Positions 28,525 to 36,986 of a stretch of 64,000 bases of DNA are shown here, piece by piece. The stretch comes from Spirochaetota bacterium (lineage in GTDB: Bacteria > Spirochaetota > UBA4802 > JAFGDQ01). The stretch is from positions 1 through 64,000 of the forward strand of contig JAXHTS010000012.1 in assembly GCA_034190085.1 (NCBI GenBank), written 5' to 3'. Each line of letters opens with the position of its first letter. Within the stretch, counting starts at the first letter, position 1. A model generated the notes under the pieces. That model searched no databases, was not told the DNA's origin, and saw nothing but the letters and a program-made list of their open reading frames with translations. Made by a program: the position numbers and the translations under genes.

Positions 28525-28705
28525 AATAATCCATCAATAGATTGATCTTCAACGGCACAGAATTAAGCATTAAACCGACTAATTCTCCCCTCTATAATCA
28601 TCCATCTTATCTATCCAAATTATTATACCCAATAGAAAGCTCTGGTATACTATTTCCTATTCAGTTATGTAAATCAGTAATATGATAGATCATCAAACAA
28701 TAAAA

Positions 28706-29368
28706 TTAATTCTCTTTCTCCTTAGAAATATATACTTTATTATGATTATCTAATATATCCTTCTTAAATCTCTCTGGCAGAGGGACTTCAAGTATCTCAT
28801 ATAACTCGAAGCACTTACTCTTTGCTCTTCGATAATAGGTGATTGCATCGATTGGTCTTGACCTTACATAGTAATCATTAGCCTTATTTATTCCAAATGA
28901 TGCTCCTCTCACTGCTGCAGTAGCAGTAGGATTCGGTTTCTCCCCCTTTAACGAGTTTTTTATATTATACTTAACATTCATTTTAATTATCTCGGAATGC
29001 AGTCTTTCAGTTTCATCTTTATATGTTTTAGCTAGCTTAGCAGCTACCCCATCTATATCTTTTCCGTTCTTTGTAAACAAATTTGCAGATTCCACTAATT
29101 TATTCTGGAAATACAGCGCGCTCGCTTCTGCAAAGGCATCTACAAGTTTATCGAACTCTTCCTTCCCTCCGCCATAGTTCATAATTGAGGTATGCATTAG
29201 TTTAATCTTCTTGAAGTTGTCATAGCTCAATCTCATTATTACCGAAATTGGCTTATATAGGGGATTGAATTCCCTATTAGTTGTTTCAATCTGAGCATGG
29301 CTTTTAAGTGGGATAAAGATAACAGTGATAAAAAATAAAAGTACAATAAATCGAAATCCTTTTATCAT
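28706..29368 (-). CDS. Exported helical protein, unknown function
   Basis: 220 residues when read from ATG 29368, preferred over an upstream start at 29416 because AAGGAG stands before it and the signal peptide then begins at residue 1 (MIKGFRFIVLLFF, cleavage after SHAQ). The mature protein is lysine-rich and alpha-helical (EEFDKLVDAFAEASALYFQ), with a SYDNFKKIKLMHTSIMNYG block. The last third reads ANDYYVRSRPIDAITYYRRA, which has a TPR-like flavour. It is likely periplasmic; not recognised. Confidence 0.65.
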   Translation of the reverse strand: MIKGFRFIVLLFFITVIFIPLKSHAQIETTNREFNPLYKPISVIMRLSYDNFKKIKLMHTSIMNYGGGKEEFDKLVDAFAEASALYFQNKLVESANLFTKNGKDIDGVAAKLAKTYKDETERLHSEIIKMNVKYNIKNSLKGEKPNPTATAAVRGASFGINKANDYYVRSRPIDAITYYRRAKSKCFELYEILEVPLPERFKKDILDNHNKVYISKEKEN

Positions 29369-29416
29369 AGCAAACTCCTTTATAAAACAATCCTTCCATT
29401 GATTATTTTGCAGCAC

Positions 29417-29816
29417 CCTTTTGTCTATTCCAAAAACTACATCCCAGTAATCCTTTGAAATACCGATGCTGTAAAAATAAAAGGTATTATCATTATTTAC
29501 ATTTTCGGTTATTATATCTAAATTATGTTGGAAAAATTTATTAAGTCAAGTAAATTTGTCCCGTTTTTTCTCACTGGAGCAAGTTTATATGGAATATATC
29601 TATCTTGTATCTGTTTTTAACCACATTCCTATCTTAATAAGCTACTCCGCTTATTGATTATATCATGTTTAATTACCTGATACTAAATAGATTCAATCCC
29701 TTACCAATGATCAAATCGTGAGGGAATATTTTTAGCATAGGATATAATAAAGCTTTAGATAATAACAGAATATAATGCTTGAATTTATTATACTGATTAT
29801 TTAAGGGTACATCATT
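29417..29816. other. Intergenic region, nothing recognised
   Basis: About 400 AT-rich bases between divergent genes. Promoters for both directions must lie here, but no box pair stands out from the AT background. Confidence 0.4.
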
Positions 29817-30902
29817 ATGGAATACAAGACTGCAATAATTAAATCAGTGAGTTCAAATAACATTTATAATAAAAAAATCTGCGGTTTATATCCGCTTGAA
29901 AGGAATATTCGTATTTTATTCTCCATAGGCTTTGATAAAATATATCTAGATCTTTCAGTTGAGGAAAATAATTTTTATACAAAAAAAATAGAAAGACATC
30001 TTAAGGGATTGAAGGATATTATAGTAAAGGAAAAGAGGGATACAGAATTTACTCCTGAATATCTGATAATTCCTTCAACCTTATTTACGCAATCCAGTTA
30101 TTTTTCTAATCTTAAAAAATTTTTTATCAAAAAGAAAAATATTATTACTCCAATATTAAATGATGATCAATTTTTATTATTAAATAAAATTGACTATAAT
30201 AAAGCAATAAAGCTAATAAAAAAAAATATAATTGAAAATACGGATGGTTATATCGCCAAAAAAATCAATAAAAAGATATCCCTTCCAATAAGCCTTTTGC
30301 TGACCAAAACAAGAATTCATCCAAACATTTTGACAATCATTAATATGCTTATTGGTATAATGAGCGCCGCTCTTCTACTATTTAATACCTACTGGCATAT
30401 CGTATTAGGAGGAGCCTTTTTCCAACTTGCCTCAGTAATGGATGGTGTAGATGGCGAGGTTGCGAAATTCACATATAAGACAACAAAGATTGGAGGATGG
30501 CTTGATACAATAAGCGATAACCTAACCCTCTTATTGTTCCTTACTGCCACATCCTATTTGAGTATTATCAACAAAGGGGGATTAATTACTAGCATATATA
30601 TAGTCATTATCTTTTTATGCTTCTCAACCATGCTGATAATTATGATCAAATACCTAAAACAGCATAGCAAATCTGCCTCACTCCTTGCCTATGATAAAGA
30701 ATTCCTACAAAAACTTCCACACAGCGACCCACTTGTTGCTTTTATTCATAATTTGAAATATATGTGGAGAAAGGAATTTTTCGCGCTGTTCTTTTTCTTA
30801 ATCTGTCTGACGGGGAAGATACATATTATAATTATCTCTACTGCTATCGCCCTTTCACTTGGAACATTTGCGCTTATTAGTATGAATATTAAATACCTGT
30901 AA
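29817..30902 (+). CDS. CDP-alcohol phosphatidyltransferase with degenerate nucleotidyltransferase N-domain
   Basis: 361 residues. The C-terminal half has the CDP-alcohol phosphotransferase signature, MDGVDGEVAKFTYKTTK followed by GGWLD-x3-D (about residues 208-235), with its metal-binding aspartates and about six membrane helices. The N-terminal 150 residues read like a worn sugar-nucleotidyltransferase (KICGLYPLERNIRILFSIGF resembles the substrate-loop region) but lack the G-x-G-T-R/K loop. The architecture recalls the fused inositol-phosphate cytidylyltransferase / DIPP synthase of thermophiles. It likely makes a phosphodiester lipid or solute at the inner membrane. Confidence 0.8.
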   Translation: MEYKTAIIKSVSSNNIYNKKICGLYPLERNIRILFSIGFDKIYLDLSVEENNFYTKKIERHLKGLKDIIVKEKRDTEFTPEYLIIPSTLFTQSSYFSNLKKFFIKKKNIITPILNDDQFLLLNKIDYNKAIKLIKKNIIENTDGYIAKKINKKISLPISLLLTKTRIHPNILTIINMLIGIMSAALLLFNTYWHIVLGGAFFQLASVMDGVDGEVAKFTYKTTKIGGWLDTISDNLTLLLFLTATSYLSIINKGGLITSIYIVIIFLCFSTMLIIMIKYLKQHSKSASLLAYDKEFLQKLPHSDPLVAFIHNLKYMWRKEFFALFFFLICLTGKIHIIIISTAIALSLGTFALISMNIKYL

Positions 30903-31351
30903 CAGGATCAGTATAAACGACCTTTACTGTAATGAAAACTGAAACAAATGTGCTGAGAGCCAAGGAGAAGAGCAACGCAATGTTCATACCGTGTGATATA
31001 GGCTATGCCACTTCTGTATATTTTATATCAACTGAAACTGGGATGCTGAGCTTGATATTATTCAACAAGGATTTAATTCATTAGTTTGCGAAGCTAAGGA
31101 TGACAAATCTATTGCAAATAATTATTATACACCATAGCCTTAATTATCATAAATTTTATTAATTTTTAAAAGTCAATTATCAATTCTAAACACTTTTGTA
31201 GATCATTCCACCATGGTCGATGACCAGCATTTTAAATTATCTCGATAGAAGCATTGTTCATTTGATTGACTTTCGGGTAGTAATTGGAAATTCTGCTTAT
31301 TGTAATTTCTGACAATCATCAATCAAAGGTTGATAAGAGAGAATAATCAAA
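30903..31351. other. Intergenic region with a dispersed repeat copy
   Basis: About 450 bases without a gene. It contains the second copy of the foldable 76-bp repeat at 30911-30989 immediately after the phosphatidyltransferase stop; the remainder is AT-rich and unremarkable. Confidence 0.5.
30911..30989. repeat. 76-bp foldable dispersed repeat, copy 2 (decayed)
   Basis: It matches copy 1 (4221-4296) block by block: ATAAACGAC, TGTAATGAAA, CAAATGTG, AGCCAAGGAG and CAACGCA. Roughly 70 percent of positions agree by eye, and most changes are transitions. The outer ends GTATAAAC and GTTCATAC still pair with one mismatch, while the inner stem is mostly lost. Confidence 0.6.
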
Positions 31352-31654
31352 GTGAAAACTGATATTTATTATTTTAGCAGCACTAAATATTCATTAACAA
31401 TAGCAAAAAAACAAACAGCGGTATGGAAGGATCAAATTAAACTCCTTGATGCTTCATTCAAGGTTGATGACAATAGTAATGGATGTGGAATTTGCAAACA
31501 GATATGCCCTATAAATAATACAACTCTCGAAGATGGCAGGCTTGTATGGCATCATAATTGTCAATTCTGTTTGGTTGTTTGCAGTGATATCCCCAAAAAA
31601 ACCGATTCAATATGGGAAAAAGGCCATTGGTGTAAAACGATGACATCACCCTGA
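31352..31654 (+). pseudogene. EFR1-type flavodoxin/ferredoxin, internally deleted
   Basis: A 100-codon frame joins the very start of a flavodoxin-like domain (IYYFSSTKYSLTIAKK) directly to a bacterial-ferredoxin part (GCGICKQICP, then HNCQFCLVVC). The roughly 150 residues normally between them in EFR1-family proteins are missing, and the second cluster motif is incomplete. The start is GTG 31352. It appears to be a deletion derivative of a protein like the one that follows. Confidence 0.6.
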
Positions 31655-31704
31655 TGTTACGGTAAAGGATATGAAAAAAAAAAAGAAAGATTTATTCTTG
31701 ATCG

Positions 31705-32819
31705 ATGAACCAAAAAAATATCTTTAATGTAAAGATCTATTTTTTGAGTGGCACAGGCAATTCCTATCGTGTTTCAACCTGGATTGAAAATATTTCCAAT
31801 AAATATAACATTGATGCACGTATTTATCCAGTTGAAAAAATAATGGATGCAACTACGATTGAAGATGGGAATGATAGCCTGATTGGTATTATCTTCCCTA
31901 CCCATGGATTTACTGCACCTTTGCAAATTTTGAAATTTTCATTGAAACTCCCCCGAAGGAAACAGACAAATGCATTTTGTATTGCTACGAGAGCAGGATT
32001 AAAATTTTGAAAAGTCTTTACACCTGGGATAAGTGGGAGCGCAACATTTATTATTACTCTCATTCTAACAATCAAAGGCTATAAAGTTCGTGGATTGAAA
32101 AGCGTTGACATGCCGTCAAACTGGTTCATTCTTCATCCAATACAGGGATTAGAAAGCCAAAAGGCCATAATCAAAAGGAGCGAAACTAATGTTGCCAATT
32201 TTGCGACAACCATACTCTCAGGCAACAGCGTTTTGTTCACGCTGAATAATATATATGAATTGATAATGGGGGCTGTCCTTTTTCAGATTTCAATTGGATA
32301 CCTACTTATAGGTAGATTCTCATTTGCAAAGCTTATCTTTGCAAATGAGAACTGTAATGGATGTGAAATATGTAAAAAAAATTGTTTTGTCAATGCCATA
32401 AAGTTACATGGAAAGACAAAGAAGATGCCTTTCTGGAAATATAACTGTGAAAGCTGTATGAGATGCGCTTCCCTCTGTCCCTAAAATGCTATTGAAGCAG
32501 GCATTCATGGGGAGTGATTCTTTATATAATATCAACAATCCCAGTTTCAACATTTCTTTTTTCATACCTTGGGAACCTTATCCAATGGATTGAGTTCTCC
32601 AAAAGTCACTGGTTTGGTAATAATATAAACCTTGTATATTTTTATGCTGTTATTTTTTTTTCATACTATATTTTTCATGCACTATTACGAATACCAGTTG
32701 TCAACTGGTTCTTTACTCATACAACATTCACTCACTTCAGTTACTGGGGCCGTTACAAAGAACCAGAAACAGACCTCAGGCAAATAACAACTCATAATAA
32801 CACAATGGACAATGTCTAA
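31705..32819 (+). pseudogene. EFR1-type flavodoxin/ferredoxin membrane protein, broken
   Basis: The conceptual protein has an N-terminal flavodoxin domain (IYFLSGTGNSYRVSTWIEN), a middle region with two four-cysteine motifs (CNGCEICKKNC and CESCMRCASLC) for two [4Fe-4S] clusters, and a C-terminal membrane part with a HTTFTHFSYWGRYKEPE tail. It is interrupted by TGA at 32008-32010, TAA at 32482-32484 and a frameshift near 32500. Such proteins are thought to move electrons between flavin and Fe-S centres at the membrane. No longer functional as a whole. Confidence 0.7.
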
Positions 32820-32842
32820 ATCGAAAATATATTCACCTTTTT

Positions 32843-33085
32843 CTAAAGAAATTCAGCAAGGCCCAGTATCTCCTCACTAATATCCGAGACTTGCTCGCTT
32901 CCTGATGCATCGGGCTGAGCCAGTTCATTCATGCTAGTAATCGACTGTATATCTGATACAACGAGCTTTTGCTCACTAGCGGCACCTTTAACGCTATCTG
33001 ACATTTTCATCACCTGGTTTGTTACTTTATTTACAGAATTATTTGTTTCAAGCTGCTTCTCCCAAAAAGCATATATATATTAGTC
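32843..33085 (-). pseudogene. Methyl-accepting chemotaxis protein, C-terminal fragment
   Basis: About 80 codons on the minus strand end with TAG at 32843-32845. They match the end of a chemoreceptor signalling domain: VKGAASEQKLVVSDI, then a drifted SMNELAQPDASGSEQV and SEEILGLAEFL. The repeating small-residue and glutamine pattern is typical of the adaptation helix. The start and the conserved hairpin tip are missing. It lies just downstream, on the same strand, of cassette-type repeat B. Confidence 0.55.
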
Positions 33086-33194
33086 ATCATTTCATTTTAT
33101 TTATACAGAAGCTGGATAACACCATATGATAATAATCCCTTGTGAACGGCAATCCTCTGTATCAGTATAGCTATCACTATTTTATATTTTTTAC

Positions 33195-33287
33195 GAGTCA
33201 CGGAAGACGAGTATATTTTTCGGATGTGAGATTGCCTATAACGATATTATGAGAAACAACTTAGTTGAGGCTATGCTATGTTAATAG
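33195..33287 (-). repeat. Cassette-type repeat B: attC-like hairpin plus conserved flank
   Basis: On the plus strand GAGTCACGGAAGACGAGTAT (33195-33214) is followed, after 21 bases, by CTATAAC (33236-33242) and 37 bases later by GTTAATAG (33280-33287). The outer arms pair with one bulged base and an inner CAACT/AGTTG palindrome lies between them. Read on the minus strand the site ends GTTATAGGCAA. Homology to repeat C extends well beyond the hairpin, into GATACAGAGGATT at about 33150. Confidence 0.5.
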
Positions 33288-33445
33288 CTTCTGAAGAAAT
33301 TTGAAAAGATGATCACCGTTAAAACTGGGGCGCTTGAATAATCCCATTATAACTACTCAATCTCTTGGGAGTATCAAATTGATACCAAACCTGAATAGTG
33401 GTGTAATACATAATATCAATTCAAGATTTTTTTGAAACCAAATCT

Positions 33446-33730
33446 TTGAAATATAATATAGTAACAGCCATTACTATAATAGCTGACAAAGCAATCATTG
33501 ATAAATTCCCCAATTCAAACCATTTCATATCATATTTAGAGAGCGCTCCTGGAATTGATTGTTCAAAAAAGCCTTTGAAGGTAACAAAGACAACCAAATT
33601 TAGACGAAAGCTTTCAGTTACATTACTTTCACAATCGTTGAATCATTTTCGAGATTTTAATCCCAAGCTTAGACATAAGGTCGTTTGGCCTTTTCCCGCT
33701 TACTTCTCTCATCTTTGTGATTTTATTTGA
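33446..33730 (+). mobile_element. IS110-family transposase, C-terminal fragment
   Basis: A 94-codon frame resembles the C-terminal (transposase_20) part of IS110/IS1111 transposases: FPNSNHFISYLESAPGID, KFRRKLSVTLLSQSLNHF and NPKL. The expected ending is lost after NPKLR, probably by a frameshift. The N-terminal RuvC-like domain is absent, so it is a relic. Confidence 0.55.
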
Positions 33731-33846
33731 TTCCCTGGTGATATTTGTGATAGATTATCAATTCTTGTTGATTTCTTTTAGGAGTCGGCTATTGTTGCTC
33801 CTATCAAATAACAATATATAAACTGATCTATCGAAGGAGGTCTATT

Positions 33847-34293
33847 ATGGCTGAAGAACTTGAGCAGGTGAGTGTTGATTTGACTAATGATAAAGTTCAA
33901 TTCACTGGCATCTCACAATCCAATCCTGACAACCCAATTATCTTCGATTTTTTCCCTCCCATTGGTGATGGACAAGGTTTCAATGGTCTTGAACTATTGC
34001 TAATGAGTTTTGCAGGATGCAGTGGCACAACTATTGTGTGTTTGCTGAGGGATATGGGTAAGAATGTATCTGGCTTGAAAATAAATGCAAAGGGTATAAG
34101 GCGAAATCAGCTCCCAATCAAATTTGAAAAAATACTTCTCGAATTTATTTTAACCTCCGATGATACGCAGGACAAGGACATTCAAAAAGCAATTCAACTG
34201 GCTGAAGAATCTGTATGCCCTGTGTGGCAAGTGATGAAGAACAATGTTGATGTAACAACCGAATACAGGCTTACCGCTTCACAAGAGAGGTAA
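33847..34293 (+). CDS. OsmC-family peroxide-reductase-like protein
   Basis: 148 residues, normal for OsmC/Ohr-type proteins. The two conserved cysteines are in SFAGCSGTTIVCLLR (about residue 59) and EESVCPVWQVM (about residue 124), the pair that reduces organic hydroperoxides in the family. AAGGAGG stands 8 bases before the ATG. It is one of the few intact genes in this decayed stretch and points to oxidative-stress defence. Confidence 0.85.
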   Translation: MAEELEQVSVDLTNDKVQFTGISQSNPDNPIIFDFFPPIGDGQGFNGLELLLMSFAGCSGTTIVCLLRDMGKNVSGLKINAKGIRRNQLPIKFEKILLEFILTSDDTQDKDIQKAIQLAEESVCPVWQVMKNNVDVTTEYRLTASQER

Positions 34294-34487
34294 GCAGAGA
34301 ACAGAATTATGACTTAATCAAAGAGAGCATTGACTGATAAAAGAAATTCTTAATTGGCTGTGGGTTATGGCAAATTCATCTATGGCATATTTCATGATCC
34401 ATAAAACCGATTAAATATTGACATAACTTTTTTATAATTATTCAGTAAGTAAATCCTATCAATTAAATTAATAGGGAGGCTCATATT

Positions 34488-35557
34488 ATGAAAGTATTAG
34501 CCCTTAATTCAAGTGCACGATCAGAGGGTGAGAGCAAGACTAAGTTAATGCTTAATCACCTAGTTAATGGAATGCTGGGGGCAGGAGCTGACGTTGATGT
34601 TGTAAACCTTGCGGGAAAAGAAATTAAAAAACTGTGTGGGATGCTATACATGTATGACTAAAAACCCTAGGAAATGTGTGCTCAAGGACGACATGACAGG
34701 GGATCTCTTCCCAAAATGGCTGGAATCCGACCTGGTTATATATGCCACACCTCTATTTCATCACACTGTCAATGCAATCATGAAGACCTTTATAGAGAGA
34801 ACTTTTCCCATTTACGAACCCTTCATCCTAGAAAGGAAAGGACGCTGGGTTCACCCCCTTCGAAGGAAGCACCCTGCGGCTGTGGTTCTTTCTGTATGCG
34901 GTTTCCCTGAAAGGTCCGCCTTTGGTAGCTTGATGCATTATGCGAAATTTCTTTTTGAAGATCAGGAAGAAGGGAGACTATGGGCTGAAATCTACCGGCC
35001 TGGTGCCGAATTTATGTACGCAAACATAGATAAACAAAAAGATATACTCGACGCCACCACTCAAGCTGGAAAGGAACCCGTGGAGACTTACAGGATTTCC
35101 CCGGAAACACTGGCACGTATAGAACAGCCACTATCTGATAATACTTCTGATTTTGTAAAAATTGCAAATTGCATGTGGGGGAGCTGCATTGCCGAAGGGA
35201 TAACCAAGAAAAAATTTGCAAAAAAAGGCATGATGCCCAGGCCCGATTCAGTCGAAACTTTTTTGCTCCTAATGCCAATGGGATTTAATCCTGAAGCTGC
35301 GGGTGATACAAAAGCGACATTGCAGTTTGAATTTACAGGCAGGGTGGAAGACGTATGTCATCTCATAATCTCAGATGGAACGATCAAAGCAAAGGAAGGG
35401 AAATCAGACAAACCAGACCTAATAATAAAAAGCCCTTTTGATATGTGGATGGATATCGTAACCGACAGCAGACGGCACAGAGATGTTTATAGCAGGGAAA
35501 TATGAAGTGGAGGGGAACACAGAATTCCTAGAGATGGGAAAATTTTTTAAAAAATAG
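34488..35557 (+). pseudogene. Flavodoxin-like / SCP2 sterol-binding fusion, two frameshifts
   Basis: GGGAGG (34474-34479) precedes ATG 34488, which reads a flavodoxin-type start (MKVLALNSSARSEGESKTK). A run of six A's near 34635 shifts the frame; with five, KNCVGCYTCMTK follows and the NADPH-reductase-like domain continues (ATPLFHHTVNAIMKTFIERT). Residues about 250 onward form an SCP2 sterol-carrier domain (LQFEFTGRVEDVCHLIISDG). A second one-base shift near 35470 cuts its end; corrected, it closes MFIAGKYEVEGNTEF and stops at 35557. Both lesions are simple indels, so sequencing error cannot be excluded. A TTG-started 298-residue frame from 34609 remains open. Confidence 0.7.
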
Positions 35558-35743
35558 GAAGCGAATTAGCCTGTTTGTGTATTCAGATACTTTCATAGAT
35601 ATATCCCTTTGGGCATAGAAGCGGTCATTTAAGGCAGATAGATATTCCATGGAAATTACCCTACCTAATGACATTGCCATCGGCGTGAGGTTTGACATCT
35701 AATGTACGAAAAGCTATTCACAAGAATTATAGGTTCGTCTCTA

Positions 35744-35971
35744 CTACTGCAACTGAATATCCAGTTCTTTGCTTATCGATAGAGATAATTTTAGAAACGA
35801 ATCTCTCGTAGCACTGATCCAATCTGATAAAACCATTTTATTTTGAGTTACAGGTTCATGAATCTCAATCGTATCATCTGACGGTATCATCCCAAGAAGC
35901 CTGGATAATTCTGCAATCTCTGTTATGATTTTTGTTTTCTCACCTTTAAATTTTTCCTGTGGGTGGTTCAT
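35744..35971 (-). CDS. Small protein, unknown function
   Basis: 75 residues, preceded by an excellent ribosome site (AGGAGG 9 bases before the ATG) that lies in the end of the preceding gene. The sequence is mildly acidic with two amphipathic helices (TKIITEIAELSRLLGMI and TRDSFLKLSLSISKELD) around DTIEIHEPVTQNK. No family is recognised. It is downstream of the 71-residue gene, with translational coupling, in the attC-like cassette region. Confidence 0.55.
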   Translation of the reverse strand: MNHPQEKFKGEKTKIITEIAELSRLLGMIPSDDTIEIHEPVTQNKMVLSDWISATRDSFLKLSLSISKELDIQLQ

Positions 35972-35978
35972 TCCACTT

Positions 35979-36194
35979 TTACCTCCTTTTATTATTTATA
36001 ACCGGCAGTTTTTTCTTCAATTCATCAGCACAAAGAGAGTGATTAACTGCCATTATAGAGCACAGCGAATTACAGTCAGGTGAGGCAATGTAAGCCGGAC
36101 TCATCCCTGCATTGCTGTGTTTGAAGTAATTCCTGTAGCTTAACAAAAAAATCATTTCGCACCTTTTACATATGAAATGCTTCTCTATAATCAA
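35979..36194 (-). CDS. Small cysteine-containing protein, unknown function
   Basis: 71 residues from TTG 36194, with CKRCEM at residues 9-14 and two further cysteines (PDCNSLC), which could form a zinc site. The end of the frame carries the AGGAGG of the next gene, so the two are a coupled pair. Not recognised; moderate confidence that it is translated. Confidence 0.4.
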   Translation of the reverse strand: MIIEKHFICKRCEMIFLLSYRNYFKHSNAGMSPAYIASPDCNSLCSIMAVNHSLCADELKKKLPVINNKRR

Positions 36195-36280
36195 CTATAT
36201 TTGTCTTTACGCTTAAACCTTTTTGATTGAACCTGTAGCGCATAGGAATTGATCTGTTTTTTCCGAAATCACTTTTTTTG

Positions 36281-36309
36281 CCGCGACCCTCTTGAACGTC
36301 TCGTTATAC
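36281..36309 (-). repeat. attC-like left arm after the DUF3795 gene
   Basis: Eleven bases after the stop of the minus-strand gene, the minus strand reads TATAACGAGACGTTCAAGAG followed by GGTCGCGG. This is a very typical beginning of a long integron attC site (R'' and L'' boxes directly after the cassette gene). No complementary right arm is visible within the next 100 bases, so the site is truncated or diverged. Confidence 0.45.
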
Positions 36310-36319
36310 TCAGCTTTAA

Positions 36320-36841
36320 TTATAGGTTCTTCAAAACCTGCTCGATCGCCTGCTTGTGTTTTGCTACGTAATCGCAACTCGGTTCTTCGTCACACTTTCT
36401 ACATTTTAGATCATACGCGGAATTAATGCTCCGGCACTGGGGACAGGTGTAGTTTTCTTTAATTTCCTTTAGCCAGTGTTGATAACCGATATTCTTAATC
36501 CGCTCCAGGTCGTCCCAAAGCTCTATCCGATGAGGTCTCTCAGATTGAAACTGTTTCAAATCATTGCATGGATACTCCACACATTTAAAACAAAAATCGA
36601 TTCCTCGTTCAGCAGCGCAGGCGGACATTTTGCATGTCTCGCAATAAGGTCCTCTCTTGGACGACCGGCATCCATAACACTTCATAACTTCCTCTGAAAG
36701 CTGAAAACGTGCTGCCAGTTCCTTAAGTCTTATCGGGTCTTCCATCGTGGCAATGAACAATGTGCATGCCTCGCAGTAAAGGCCACATACAGCAGCTAAA
36801 CTCTTATCTAACTCTCCTGAGTGATTTTCTTTTTTTTGCAT
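36320..36841 (-). CDS. DUF3795-family cysteine-rich protein
   Basis: 173 residues. The N-terminal GLYCEACTLFIATMEDP, the CYGCRSSKRGPYCETCKMSAC block (residues about 58-80), FCFKCVEYPCNDLKQF and a C-terminal zinc ribbon (YTCPQCRSINSAYDLKCRKC) give about 16 cysteines. DUF3795 proteins are small metal-binding proteins of unknown role found in anaerobes. Followed by an attC-like arm and preceded by an attC-like site, so it has the outline of a gene cassette. Confidence 0.8.
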   Translation of the reverse strand: MQKKENHSGELDKSLAAVCGLYCEACTLFIATMEDPIRLKELAARFQLSEEVMKCYGCRSSKRGPYCETCKMSACAAERGIDFCFKCVEYPCNDLKQFQSERPHRIELWDDLERIKNIGYQHWLKEIKENYTCPQCRSINSAYDLKCRKCDEEPSCDYVAKHKQAIEQVLKNL

Positions 36842-36890
36842 GACTGTTCCCCATCTTTAATTTTAATTGATCTATTATTTGCCTTTAGCA

Positions 36891-36962
36891 CCAAAACGTT
36901 CAAGCTCACCAGTGATTAGGAAGTACTACAAAATCAGTGTCCGGTGCAGCGCCCTGTTCGGC
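36891..36962 (-). repeat. attC-like recombination site after the acyltransferase gene
   Basis: On the minus strand: GCCGAACAGGGCGCTGCACC, then CACTGATT, a 14-base loop, AATCACTGGTGAGCTTGAAC and GTTTTGG. The motifs GCGCTGCACCGGAC and GGTGAGCTTGAACGTT are hallmark left and right arms of 60-80 bp attC sites, and CTGCACC against GGTGAG shows the expected extra-helical base. The site lies 25 bases past the stop of the gene at 36987. The R' core (GTTTTGG rather than GTTRRRY) is diverged. Confidence 0.6.
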
Positions 36963-36986
36963 AAGGTCTATCTTCCCATATCCGGC

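Noticed and set aside
35528-35698. A 56-residue minus-strand frame starting MSNLTPMAMSLGRV
   Set aside because: It has no ribosome site and its end overlaps the corrected end of the flavodoxin-SCP2 gene on the other strand; no family is recognised.
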